Assembly (NCBI GenBank): GCA_902728285.1
Contig: CACVBU010000865.1
Location: forward strand, 2,554,842 to 2,618,841
Reading direction: 5' to 3'
Origin: Clytia hemisphaerica
Taxonomy: Eukaryota; Cnidaria; Hydrozoa; Leptothecata; Clytiidae
Length of the DNA: 64,000 nt
The notes under the pieces are model-generated. The model saw only the letters and a list, made by a program, of their open reading frames with translations. It searched no databases and was not told the origin of the DNA. This document shows positions 19,761 to 31,282 of the stretch, piece by piece (within the stretch, counting starts at the first letter, position 1; every line of letters begins with the position of its first letter). Both the position numbers and the translations under genes were made by a program.

Positions 19761-20298
19761 GGGGCCGTCGACAAACGATTTTCCTTTTTTTAACGGCTTC
19801 TGGCCGTAAGGGGTGGGAGGGGGTCACTGCAATGCCGTTAAAAAAGTTTAAAAAAAAGGGAAAGTCTCACTTACAAATTTCATCAGTCCAAAAAGTAGAA
19901 ACATGTGAAAAAAGGCTAAGACCAAAGCAACCAGACGACATTCACCTTATTCCCGATCACCAATTAATGCTTCGACGAGAAAAATGACTGGTCACGTGAC
20001 GAAAGTCGGCAATTTTTCCCTCCGCCTCAGTTGACTCCTTGCTCCACCCATCCCGCCCTGACTTGCTGCGGGGCTTGGAGTTTCAAAATTGAAAGGTCAC
20101 GGCTCAAAACCACATGTTTATTCCGTGAGAAAAGAAGAACTTTGAGGATTACGAATCGAAAGAACATGGCGGCCATGGACCAGTGAAAGTATTTACTTTT
20201 GAAGAATTTTTTTGGCCGCTAAGACGTAGGGGGGAGGGGGTCTGAACCTTAACGGCCTCAGGCCGTTAAAAAAAGGAAAGTCGTTTGTCGACGGCCCC
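19761..20298. mobile_element. MITE, PIF/Harbinger-like (TTA target)
   Basis: The 538-bp element begins GGGGCCGTCGACAAACGA and ends with the inverse TCGTTTGTCGACGGCCCC. TTA lies directly outside both ends (19758-19760 and 20299-20301). The arms extend about 70 bp through TTAACGGC and GGCCGTTAA blocks. No transposase is encoded. A three-base TTA duplication with GGGGCC ends suggests mobilisation by a PIF/Harbinger-type transposase. Confidence 0.8.
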
Positions 20299-20335
20299 TT
20301 ATAGCGTGTAATTTACAGACCTTTATTAAGAAAGC

Positions 20336-20480
20336 TCCCAACCCTACCGATGCCCCTACAAGGATCCCTACGGGATCCTAAGTTAGGTCACAGGGTACGG
20401 ATGCCCCTAAGAAGGCCTTCGGCCTTATATTGTGACTCTCGAGCTCCAACCCTAACCCTAACTGATAATAACCGAACCCC
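20336..20480. repeat. Short palindromes in a CCCTA-rich block
   Basis: Contains GGATCCCTACGGGATCC and AAGGCCTTCGGCCTT, two perfect small hairpins, then CCAACCCTAACCCTAACT. The composition differs from the surrounding AT-rich DNA. It may be a fragment of a structured repeat. I do not recognise an RNA family. Confidence 0.35.
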
Positions 20481-20512
20481 CGTTAGGTCCGCAGATTGAA
20501 AAATTTCACTTG

Positions 20513-20548
20513 CATCCTGGTGGATGATATCGTCTGCCAACCAACCTA
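20513..20548. repeat. Inverted match to 11530-11567
   Basis: Reads GCATCCTGGTGGATGATATC and continues into CCAACC and CCTAAAAG, the inverse of the segment at 11,530-11,567. Confidence 0.5.
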
Positions 20549-20559
20549 AAAGCTGCAAA

Positions 20560-22630
20560 ACTTAATTAGCTTTTAAGGGATAGTTTACTTTTTGCCAAAA
20601 GATTTCTAGTTCTTGAGTTATGGCAAATTTCCCAAACCCCACGTTTTCTCAAAAAAAGTTGCGCGCAGACAGCGTGAAAATATAAAAAACAGCGCGCTAG
20701 AAAGGTTAAGACATTAAAATAATAACTGAATAATTAATTAGTTCCATCCTTCTAAAACCACTCTCTTATGTTTGGTGCCATTTGTTATCCATTCACACCA
20801 TCCACATCACATTTTGTATAATGAATATTTTTCGTGCTTTTGTCAGCATCATATTTTATGATTTTGTCATTATTTTTGTAAGTAAGTGTCACTATGTCAA
20901 AATAGGTTGTTATTCTGTTCAATTGTTATTTTATAATATCTAAATAGCATGTATTACTTTTTTGTAATTTAATGCGCTATGTATTGATGTTATGTTATGT
21001 ATATATTATGATCTTATTTTTTTTTCCGGTCTGCACTTTGTTGACCTGTGACCTGCGACCTGTGACCTGCGTTTTACACTAACCGTAATTTCCTTCCTAG
21101 ATTTTGTAATTTCCCGCAAAAGTACAATTTCCATTTCTTGGAAATTCATCCAATCTTGTTTTTTAAATTTCTCAAACTTAGGGCCCCCTACAATATTTTT
21201 TCATTAGGGGTCCCCTAAATTCTAGGGGTCACCTAAATTCTCAGGGGCCACCTAGCACCTGCTTATAAGCGATGGAAACCAATTCCTGCCTAGAATCTTA
21301 CTCACAATAAATTGACACATACGTTTGTTTCGTTGAAAGGCATTGTCTTGTGGTTCCGGTTAGCAGTGGTTACATGTTACTAGTAAATATAGTACAAATA
21401 ATAATGATTTCTAATAACTAGTTGATTTATCACTTATTATGGGCTATTCTCCTAATAGCCGTGCAATTGTCACTTGTCTATCTGTCTGTCTTACTCTTGG
21501 CACATAGCCGGCAAAGCGTCTGTGTCTTGGCATATATCAACCGCCAAGTTTTTGAGCTGATAATAACGTGGTCGATATTCCTAAGATGTTACGCAATGTT
21601 CGATACTGTAAAGGCGGGTAAAGGGAACAGTGAGTGGTTCCTTCCGGAATGGAGAGTTCTCTTATAATCGACTTGAAAAATATTTATACAAAAATCTTTT
21701 AATTCCTATGGATGAGGACTGATCTTTTGTGATTGTCCTGATGCATAACTCTTGCCCTAAAGAGCAAAACAAGGTGTTCTCTGAGGAGCCAACGTAGAGA
21801 ACGTGCAAGGCAAAACTGCTGCACCAAACAGAAGTTCCATCCAAGTTAGACTGGAGTCGTTTATAATGCGTATAATACTAATAATACCAATACTAATAAT
21901 AATAATACGGGATTTAGTTTGTATAAACTAAAATCGTTCCATTCATTACTTTTTGCTTTATTTCTACTATGTATAAATTAGTCGTCTAGCTTGCTAGACT
22001 ACATCCGAGTATAAATATGACAATTTTTATAACTAACAAAAATATAAAACTTCTTCTTTTGATGGTCTTGGCCCTTGTTTTATTGTATTGATGACATGTT
22101 CTTTTACTGCTTTCCGTATCTCGTAAGTCATCCTTTGTCGCATATTGTCGTAAACAAAAAAGAGATAAAATCAAATATAATTAAAATGGTTGCAAATATT
22201 TGCTAAGTATGCTAACAAGAGTCAAAAGACCGAGTGATCTGCACACGGCTTGTCAGTCCTTTTGAATAGTCCCAGACTCAATGCTTATGCATACGTGAAA
22301 AATATGTTTGCATAGGAACGGAAGGAAAACAATTCCAAACATCTTCGAACGTCGGAAATTTAAGTGATGTTGATAATTGTGGATAAATCTTCAAATGTAA
22401 CTCAGGCCAGGGGGGGGGGTTCAGGCAGTTGATCCAGAACACTATGCCTGTTTTAACCGTGGTGGTCCATTTTCAAATTTCTATAAGGCGAGACCAATTT
22501 GATTGGTTGTTTTACGGGCCCGACCGACCCTGAAATTCCAAACGTCGAAATAAGAATAAAATTGATTTTGGTAGTACATTTTTATTTTCATAGCTTTATA
22601 GACTGCCAATTTTTCAAAATTTTAGTAGTT
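20560..22630. other. No gene seen
   Basis: AT-rich DNA with short AAT/TAATAA simple repeats near 21,875-21,905. The stretch at 21,087-21,150 is a one-unit relative of the minisatellite at 24,641 and its right flank. Open frames here are short and unsupported. Confidence 0.5.
21087..21150. repeat. Single-copy relative of the 21-bp minisatellite
   Basis: One 21-bp unit (AATTTCCTTCCTAGATTTTG plus T) is followed by AATTTCCCGCAAAAG and a TGGAAATxCATCC block. The same flank follows the last unit of the 15-copy array at 24,641-24,955. Both are therefore copies of one dispersed repeat in which only one locus expanded. Confidence 0.7.
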
Positions 22631-22636
22631 TTTCTA

Positions 22637-22979
22637 GGGGGGGGTTTCAGGGGGTACCCGATTCCGTAATTCCGCCAATTTTTTCTCCAATTTCCGTCAC
22701 ACAGTCTTTAAATTGAACCAAAATTCCGTCACCGAAAATTCCTTTGAAATTCAATATTTTTGTCGAAAATTCCGCAAATTTTGAAAATCTTTTACCAATT
22801 CCGAAATTCCGCGAATTTTTTTGCTAAATTCCGTTTTTCCGCACTAAAATTGTCTAATTTTCCGCCTCCGTCAGAGAACCCAATTTCTGTAATTCCGTCT
22901 AAATTTTCGCCAAATTCCGCCACTCCGTCCGAAAAAAGGGCCGATTCCGCTCCTCCGCCAACCATGAAACCCCCCCCCC
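22637..22979. mobile_element. MITE with G-run ends and AATTCCG repeats
   Basis: Starts GGGGGGGGTTTCAG and ends ATGAAACCCCCCCCCC. TTTCTA flanks it on both sides (22631-22636 and 22980-22985), a plausible 6-bp target duplication. The body is a degenerate series of AATTCCG(TC/CC) words. No coding capacity; superfamily not assigned. Confidence 0.65.
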
Positions 22980-22985
22980 TTTCTA

Positions 22986-24640
22986 AGGTTTTGAGAATTT
23001 TATGTTTAATTTTTCATTTTATCCGTGAATTCGACTTTTTGTGTCTTTTTAGTTTCTATTTCGTATTTTTGTCTGCTGCCTTTTTAGGAAATTTTATGGG
23101 TGAAATTCTACTTTTGGATCATCTATTCCAGTTTTAAAAATTCTTGAGGGCCTTTTTCATTAGCAGATATATAGGCTGGTGGCCAATTTCTTTTGTTCTC
23201 GGGATAAGAGTTTTCAAAACTATAAACTCTTCTTTATTTAGAAATCGTATTTTCAATACTTTGGGAGCACTCAGGGATTCTAGAATTCCAGTCTTCGACC
23301 AGCACTAACCTAGCACAGCCTAGCACTGCTATTTTTGGACATTTGTTTGAAAGAGCTCTATTTCTTGATAAATGTCATCGTGAGTGACTGTTTTGATTTT
23401 GGGTCACTTTGATATTACTGCATGCAGAAAACTCAGTTTGAAGACTGTTGGAGCGCTTAAGGATTGCCTATTCCATTTATTCCTACATTTACAAGGTTTG
23501 AAAATGGAACGTCTAATCCTGTAAAGCTTGTGATTTTGAACAATAAAATGCAAGAATACGAGAGAGTTGTTAATAATGAGTCGCTCAGCAATATCTTAGT
23601 TCTGAAAAAGAGCTTTTTAGGATAAAGAAAATACTTATTTTTTCATTTTCCTCAAACTTTGAAAGTTTTTTATTTGGAATTAGGGACAATATAATATCCT
23701 TGGAGATGATTGCCAGAGTCTCGTAATAGATAGAAACAGAAAATCTTTATTTTTGGAATATGTGATCCATCACTGCTCGAATAGAAAAAAATACATGTAT
23801 ACAATCCGATTTTGCATCTTTGTGGAACTTTTTATCCAATAATGCTGATTTTTCTTTCCGTCAGACCAAAAAAACTGTTTTTGACGAAAATTAAGTGTCA
23901 GGTTTTCGCCAAAAGTGTAAAAAATACCGACATAACACAACTTTGTAGTTTTAAACAGACATTTTTTTCAAAAATCAAAAATCAGTCCATGCTAAGCAGA
24001 GTAAACAGTATCTGCTTCAACATTATAAAATGGTTTAACTGACTTTTTCTAGGCCAAACAACAATGTCAACCAAAATTCTCTCCAGAAGTTTCATTTTTT
24101 CTATCGGAAGACAATGGTGTCAGGTATGGTTAAACTCCTTTCTTATTATAAAATGTTTAAGCAGGTAGACAGGTTTTTGTGAGGAGGAGTGGACTGAGTT
24201 CCATTCTCATATTGGTATTTCAGTTAATTTTCTGAACACACCTTAAGCCGCATTTTTACTGCCTTACGCAATAGTAGGTGATGCCGTGCATTGTGTTGTG
24301 TTAAAACAGAGTAAAACATCTGATAGTGACAATAAAAATGTACATGGTAAAGTCCATTGGATTCCTTTATAACATTCTCATGGTTATAAGTGGTATGAGT
24401 TTTATTTAGAAAGTATGGTACGAAATTGCGAGAATCTGATTGGCCTAGAGAAGTGCAACGAATCACTAATTGCTCTATTAAAACTTCTTGTTGTAAGACT
24501 GCATCCCTCTAAACCAACCAGAGTGACTCGAGTAATTCTGCCCAACTGGTGATTATCAAATACTTCTTCTAATCTCATGGTTGATTGAAATTCGATTGAC
24601 GTTTTTGTTTACGTTAATTTGAAATTTCCCGCGAACTTGC
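22986..24640. other. No gene seen
   Basis: AT-rich sequence with only short open frames and no similarity I recognise on either strand. Confidence 0.5.
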
Positions 24641-24955
24641 AATTTCCCTCCTAGCTTTTGCAATTTCCCTCCTAGCTTTTATAATTTCCCTCCTAGCTTT
24701 TGCAATTTCCCTCCTAGCTTTTGTAATTTCCCTCCTAGCTTTTGTAATTTCCCTCCTAGCTTTTATAATTTCCCTCCTAGCTTTTGCAATTTCCCTCCTA
24801 CTTTTTGTAATTTCCCTCCTAGCTTTTGTAATTTCCCTCCTAGCTTTTGTAATTTCCCTCCTAGATTTTGTAATTTCCCTCCTACTTTTTGTAATTTCCC
24901 TCCTAGCTTTTGTAATTTCCCTCCTAGCTTTTGTAATTTCCCTCCTAGATTTTGT
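24641..24955. repeat. Minisatellite, 15 x 21 bp
   Basis: Exactly 315 bp of head-to-tail units of the form AATTTCCCTCCTAGCTTTTG plus T or C. Variants change GCTTTTG to GATTTTG or ACTTTTTG. Because 21 is a multiple of three, the minus strand stays open as a 137-residue frame repeating (K/S)ARREIT; I regard that as a by-product. Confidence 0.93.
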
Positions 24956-25398
24956 AATTTCCCGCAAAAGTGAAATTTTCATCGTTTGGAAATCCATCAC
25001 TATTTTCGACTTTCTTACTAACTTCAAAGGCTTAAGTAAATGGAATACTATCCAATTAAAACTCGATTCACGTTTCTATGACTTTTTTTAGACCTCTTTT
25101 TAAATTTTCAGATTGATTTCCTGTGTTAAATTGACGTCTTTCAGAATTGTTAGAATTTCAATCCAAAATGTGAGATTAACCAGGAATCACATGCTTGTTT
25201 TCGTGAAATTCTGGATAAATTACCCTCGGTCAAATTTCGAAATGTTTTAAATTTCCCTCATTGTACTCGGGAAATTTCAAAAAATTTCAAAATTGACCTC
25301 GGGAAATTTATCCCGAATTTCCCTTATAACCATGAGATTACTAGTACAAATTTTTGCGAAGCGAATTTATGAGCGAAGCAGTTTTGCTATATTGTGCA

Positions 25399-25520
25399 CG
25401 TACCTTTAACTTCTATCCCAAGCGAAAATTTGCTATAAAATTTGCTATATAAATCACATCTTCAAACCGATGATTTTATCAAAATGACCTTGAATGGTTT
25501 GGCTTGAAGCCACGAAAACT
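25399..25520. repeat. Dispersed repeat shared with 58,360-58,480
   Basis: CACGTACCTTTAACTTCTA, CCCAAGCxAAAATTTGCTAT and CATCTTCAAA occur in the same order and orientation at 58,360-58,480. The repeat probably extends to about 25,352-25,863, which includes GCGAAGCGAATTTATGAGCG and a GCGGGCGGGCGGG tract, but the outer limits are unclear. Confidence 0.6.
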
Positions 25521-26337
25521 TTCTCGGTTTGGTAGCTAGGACTGCGAAAAATGCCGTTTTAAAATGGTGTAATCTAACAGTGAACAGCAACAAAATTACC
25601 GGAAGCCGAAACACGGACTTAAAATCTGAAGTTGATCAAATTGCCGCGCGGGCGACATGCATCTAAGCAATCTAAGCAGTGGTTCTTCGGTTTTAAATGT
25701 TTATTTTGCTGTTAAATGGAAAAAAAATAGTTTGAACAGTAACAGAAAGGATCTTCATCATCCCTTGACTTTTAACAGCAAGTATCAAGTATCAAATAAG
25801 GTCAATTAATGAGAGGTTTTTGCAAGTCGCGCGGGCGGGCGGGAGGAGTGCTACCTTGCACTACCAAGTGGATATTCTATGATAAAGAAGTACGGAGATA
25901 ATCAAATTTGTCGAATTTGTCAAGAAATAAATCAAAACTGCCCAAGAACCAACAAGCCATCTTTGTACATTTTTGTTTTTGTTTTATTTTTATGTTTTGA
26001 TGATTTCGACAGACGATTCGTGATTCGAATAAAAATGTTCGATCGTTCGACGAATATCGTTCGATTTTATTAAGGTACCATTTACACTAGAATAACTAGA
26101 AGGAAAAAAAAAGAGCAATGCGCGGCGGGCGTTATGCCGCCGTGGATTATGTGGTGTGTTTGGGGCATTAAGGCTCTTACGACCCTGTCTCTATAGCGGC
26201 TTTATTAATTAGAGGGATTTTTAGAGTGTCTCTTATTTTGCTAGCAACTTGCGAAATGAGGTGGAGTCTGGATCGCTTCGCAACCCTTATACAATACGGC
26301 TAGTACTCTACTCTAAAATTTTTATTTTCGTCATCAG

Positions 26338-26804
26338 ATTCGAAATGGAAGTACAAACATGGAGAAAGTGATTGTAGCATCAAAAGAACCTTTCTGTGAG
26401 AACTTAACCAAAGGAACTCGTTACTCATGGTGCACTTGTGGTTTAAGTCACAAACAGGTAAAGAGAATGCTGTCATCTTTTTGCGATTTCTAAATGATGG
26501 TTTTTGAGCCCAAAATACGACATCGCTCCTACTCGCTCTAGTACAGTATTTGAACAAACAAAAAATCAACATCTTATGACATAGCGCTCATTATTCAAAT
26601 TTCAAAGAGTACTCTTTTTCGTTTCAGCCATTTTGCGATGGAAGCCACGAAGGTTCGGGAATGCGGCCACATCGTATGAAAGCAGAAGAAACTTGTGAAG
26701 TCTTCTTTTGTGGATGTAAACAAACCAAAACACCTCCTTATTGCGATGGCTCCCACATGAGTGATGACGTACAGGCTTGCGTTATCGGTTCCTCTTTATC
26801 GTGA
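26338..26804 (+). CDS. CISD3: CISD3-like double CDGSH iron-sulfur protein (last two exons)
   Basis: Two exons, 26338-26457 and 26628-26804, joined by a GT-AG intron (CAG/gtaaag, tttcag/CC). The spliced product contains two CDGSH clusters, CTCGLSHKQPFCDGSH and CGCKQTKTPPYCDGSH, matching C-x-C-x2-(S/T)-x3-P-x-C-D-G-(S/A/T)-H. Each would bind one 2Fe-2S cluster through three Cys and one His; the first is completed only by splicing. Two motifs in one chain is the arrangement of CISD3 (MiNT), a mitochondrial matrix protein, unlike single-motif CISD1/2. The frame is open at the 5' end after an acceptor at 26337. The exon(s) for start codon and mitochondrial targeting peptide were not found upstream. 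No AATAAA is obvious after the stop. Confidence 0.85.
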
Positions 26805-27085
26805 TTACTTTCACGGGTTGAAGAAACTTCGAGGTATTAAACTTTCCTCTCCCAAAGACTTAATTAATGAAATAGTTTTATATATAAGTTTCCAATTGAA
26901 TATATTATACATATTTTTTAAATGATACTGTCCTTTATTAGTTTGCGTTTTTTTATAGATGAAATGAAAATTGATAGCGAGAAATTAAAATGGCTGAATG
27001 GTTGCTTCTTGCTCTATTGAATTTATCCCTCTACAATCAGACTTGACCGTGGGAACTAAAGGTCTTCATTGGACATTTTTAGAAT

Positions 27086-27362
27086 ACACACCCTTCTCAC
27101 AGACCCGATGAGCCAGTGGGGCGGTAAAAATAACGGACCAAAACTCGATGGGGGATCGATATTCATATTCACATGTTTTTTTATGGCTGGGGTTGAATTC
27201 CTTTGTTTTCTTGCCAAAACATTTAGTGGGGATATAAAAAATAGAACAATATTTTGCAGCGGTGATTTGCTTTTCTGATTATCTTCATTGGGCTCAAAAA
27301 ATAGAGTATAATTTTCCACTGGGGACAATATTTTGGCCAGTGGGTCTGTGAGAAGGGGGTGT
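27086..27362. mobile_element. Short MITE-like inverted repeat
   Basis: The 21-bp ends ACACACCCTTCTCACAGACC(C) and their inverse at 27,342-27,362 differ at one position. Inside, GAGCCAGTGGGG is mirrored by CCAGTG near the right end. Target duplications are not clear. No coding capacity. Confidence 0.6.
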
Positions 27363-27797
27363 TAAAATGTCATCTAGCTGCCGAATTTCAAATCTTGTGT
27401 ATAGCATGGCGCTCTAAAATTGAAACTGAGATACTTACGCTCGGACAATTAGCAAGAGAATCATTTGCTTTAAAGACTCTTTCGAAAAATAGTTACTATA
27501 ATCAGTAAATTTTTAATGATTATAATATAATTTTATTTCAATGATGTTTTTACAGAAAGAAGCACACGAAACAGGAGTTTCGGGTTACTGTATTGAATTT
27601 TGATTCTGAAATATATCTTGATTCCAGTTCTTGGTTTAGTCACGGTTTAGTCATCAGAATATATTTCACCTTTGACTTATTTGTATGGTTTTGAATATAG
27701 ATGGTACCATTACCTCGCTGGAAAGATAACTAACAAGCCGATCATTTTGAAGGCTCACAAAACTAAATTCTTTTTTTACCTTTAACTCAAGGGTTTA

Positions 27798-28198
27798 GCT
27801 CCAGTTTAGATAGCCGACTTTCTGCACTGCCAATTTTAATTGTTAGAGTAAAGGCAGAAAGGAGGCAAAAAGTTGGCAGTTAAAACCTTTGCTTGAAAAA
27901 GGTTGAAAGAAGACACTGCATTGACGTCAAAAGAGGGCAATGCATTGACTTTAGACAGCTAACTTTATGGCCACTTTAATTCTCAAAGAGCAGGGTAGAT
28001 GATTATCCTATCGTCTACACAAGATCACTAGAAAAGGGAATAGTTTAGGAGAGGTGTGATAAATTCGGGTGGAGTAAGCAGTGGCGGAGATGTTTACAGT
28101 AGCTCTGACGCCCTAACTCTTTCCCGCGTTTACTGACCTCTAAACGGACGATAGCATCGTCTAACAGCAGGGCGAAAACGGGCCGTCTAAACTAAAGC
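27798..28198. mobile_element. MITE, Harbinger-like, diverged copy
   Basis: Starts GCTCCAGTTTAGATAGCC and ends GGCCGTCTAAACTAAAGC. TTA lies outside both ends (27795-27797 and 28199-28201). The interior matches the element at 47,773-48,000 through GACTTTCTGCxCTGCC, GTTAGAGTA-GGCAGAAAG and ATTGACGTCAAAAGAGGGC, with an extra segment near 28,000-28,150. Confidence 0.75.
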
Positions 28199-28428
28199 TT
28201 ATATATTCTAGTTTTCATCGGTACCTATAACTCAATTCTAACCATTTCGTCGTGCTGAACCTGAGTTGTAGGGGTATACTCTTTTCTTATAAGCATACGG
28301 GGAAATCGGGTCGAGGCTCGATAGATTTAGCAAAATTTCATTTTCAGCCTCAATTTATACTTAGTCATATCATATAATAATAATAAAGCTTTACAGGTTT
28401 GCAGGCCACCGTGAAGACACATGGGCCT

Positions 28429-29474
28429 CTATAAACCGCTCGTACTTTTTACAATGATCTTTTTGAAATAGAGTTTTTTTCGCGGGCTCCCCCGGACTTT
28501 CCATTTTGTGTTGTCTTCTTTGATTTTAGCATTCATTTTTTCGGCTTCCTTACACCATTCTTTAATTATCTGTCTTTCATTTTTGGTCAAATCCTCTGTC
28601 ACTCGGTAAGGAAAGCCTTTTTCTTTTGTTATTGTGTTATTGCTTGCAACACTGTGTTCTTGTCCTCTTCGTTCGTAAATGTGACTTTAATTGGTCGGTA
28701 TCTCGCTTTATCCTCTCTTTCTTTCGTAAATTTCCCGATCCGCTGCGTCTCGGTAATCTTTATATTCCTCAGATGGAGCCGCTGACCAATAATTTTGTCA
28801 TGGATAAATTCTTCGTCCTCGATTTTTGTTTCTTCTTCAGTTTCATCTGTCGATTCATCAATCCCATGAAAAATTAGGTTGCGTGCTGTAGATCGAATCA
28901 GCTGCTCCTCCTGTTTTTCTTTTCGAATCGCATCTCCAATGTTTTTCTCGATGTGTTTGGATGTGATTTTAGCGTAGCTCATTGGTGGTCTTTTCTCTTC
29001 TTTCTTTTCGATGATGCTTTCAATCTTCTTTTCAAGCGTGGTTATTCTGGTGTCGATAGTTTCTTTCATTTCGTTGACCATAACATTGACGTCTTGTGCT
29101 TTCAAATGGTTTATTTCTTCGTCTTGCCTTTTCATTATATTCTCACAAGCTTTGATTTCGTTTTTGAATCCTTCAATTTTTGATGTTTCATTTGAATTAT
29201 ACCTTTCCATTACCTGTGGTGCGATTTTGGTACAGTTTTGACACTGGAAACTTCTTGATTTGTATGACAAGCATATCTGGATCTGGTAAAGTGGCAGTTC
29301 TGTACAAAGATAATGGACTAAACGGTGGCACTTCCTGCATTGTAGGGTATCTTTTAGTGCGTTTTCTTCATTTATGATGCACTTTGACGGGCTGCAAAAG
29401 TCGTTTATTGATGGTGATTTTTGATTATTTTCTTGAATTTTTTCCGCCATCTTTGTGCATTTTTCAGACGACAA
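28429..29474 (-). pseudogene. Orphan LINE ORF1: PHD finger, coiled coil, RRM-like
   Basis: A 281-residue frame (29474-28629) with an N-terminal PHD-like finger (CSPSKC, CRKCHRLVHYLC, FQCQNC), a long coiled coil at about 85-165, PPMSYAKI and a C-terminal part (ARNLIFHGI, TQRIGKF, RPIKVTF) resembling the nucleic-acid-binding half of LINE ORF1 proteins. It ends early; a one-base shift near 28,635 would add about 65 charged residues (GFPYRVTEDLTKNERQIIKE and on) to a stop at 28,429. No endonuclease or RT follows. TTATTATTATTA near 28,375-28,388 could be a LINE 3' tail, implying an internal deletion. Its family differs from the LINE at 0.7-6.7 kb, which has CCCH fingers. Domestication is possible but unsupported. 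Confidence 0.75.
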
Positions 29475-31282
29475 CCGTCCAGTTTTGTATTTGACGTCAA
29501 CTGAAATTCATAACATCGGCAATTTTGACTGATTTTCATTTTCACTTTTTGATGAGTTTTCTCAGCTTTTTAGATTTTGAGCCGTAAGTATGCTTGTAAA
29601 CGTTTAGACGATATGTTATCGTTCGTTACTGTGATGGTAAAAGGCGGGAAAATATTATACGCATGGATTTTACAGCCGTTTTGGCGGTATATGGAAAAAA
29701 TCGGCGGGAGAGTTTCGAAGAAACGGGTAAAGTCTATCGGCTGTAAACTCTTTTCGACAAAAAATTGCAAATTTTCTTCGGCTTTGAGCTTATTTCTTGG
29801 ACAGTGATTTTTCTTAAGTAACTTTTTCCCTTAGGATTCGAGGTCAGTCTATCCAATCAGTTCCTTCTTTGTGGGCTCTTCCAGAAAAAAAACAGTCAAT
29901 TTAGTATCGAGGGGGTCGACTTTGATGCTTATCACACCTCTGTATCACATCACAGACCTGGCGGAGCACCCAATCCATTGGAAAATTTCGTTCCCGGTCG
30001 GAAAAAAGCCTACAAATTTGGGGGATCGAAACTCGATGTGAAAATTGCATTTCAAAACCATGTTCACTAGATTTTTTGAGCCTGGAACAATCGAATTTCT
30101 TTCCCCATTATGATTTCGATATGAATCTTTATCCCTACTGGGAAAAATTCCACTAGGGCTTCAATACAATATAAAATAGCTTTGCCATTACTTTAGCCTT
30201 ATTTTTGAAAGAGGGAGAAAATAGATTCTTTGTACTTAAAAAAAATTCTGTAATAAATATATTTCAAATGTTCTAAAAGCTTCTAAATAAATATCGACTT
30301 AACATAAAATTTTAAAAAAAGTTTGCACTGCACGACTTCATATTGTGAGGTTAAACAAGATTCAACTTGAAGCTTTGTCCAATACTTGTAACGTGGTCTT
30401 TGCTCTTCGATCGACAAATATTGTGAAGGTCTATAAATTGAAGAAGATTTATGCTAGACATGAGGGATAAATTGACTCTTTTCTGCTAAAAATGACTGTT
30501 TTAATAGCTTTAATCAAAAGATAGGAGCTTTTCAGCAAGAAACCACCATCTTGCCAAAATTAAGATAATTTCTACTATTGTTGCTATTTGAGCCGTACAT
30601 TATCATGAGTAGAATTTGCATCTTACTTTTATCCCAATCAGCAATCACACCTAACGTTCTGTAAAAGATGGACTGACCCACCATAGAATTACATTGACAA
30701 GTGTTCTTATCCTCTTCAAAGCTAAAAAGGAGAAAAGTGAATTTTGTATAAGGTTAAAGAATACATGAGCCACGCAAGTCCCAGCATTAAATATTAAACA
30801 TTGAAGATCTAATTAAAGACAAAAGGTATCTTCAACACATGCCTTCTACGTTACTTTATACTCTTGACTAGCTACAGTTGCTGCACTTAAACGACAGTAG
30901 AGTACAAAGTTGTACCCTAAGGATGCGATTGTGATACGCACGCAAAACGGTCAATCAAAGTGTCGGTAAAAAGTTAAACATTTCATGACACGAGCCTTCC
31001 GACTCCGAGTACTTGAAAACGTAACTCGATCTTTTCACTTCACTGTGTAAATGGTATCATCAGAGGACAGCCAACTTGTAAGGAAAGGAACTAATATTCC
31101 ATTGCAAAATCAACATCATGAAATTTTATCGACTTGTTATTTACTTTCACATCGATTAATTAAGTACTCATAAAATTATAATCGTCTGTATGTATTGTAA
31201 TTCGGAACAGCTTTGAAGGAAGCATTTTTTATCTCGAAAGATCTTAAAAAGAACCGGGTGGAGGGAATTTAAAGAAAACAAC
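29475..31282. other. No gene seen
   Basis: Mostly AT-rich DNA without recognised coding sequence. Short frames at 29,570-29,807 lie in probable LINE-flanking or 5' untranslated sequence. Nothing else could be supported. Confidence 0.5.

Noticed and set aside
20440-20470. Telomeric repeat CCCTAA
   Set aside because: Only two units are present inside unrelated sequence.
24641-24955. CRISPR-like regular array
   Set aside because: The units are contiguous with no unique spacers, and the genome is animal.
24614-25027. 137-aa minus-strand frame of (K/S)ARREIT repeats
   Set aside because: It is the translation of the 21-bp minisatellite, whose unit length keeps any frame open; no start context or domain supports a gene.
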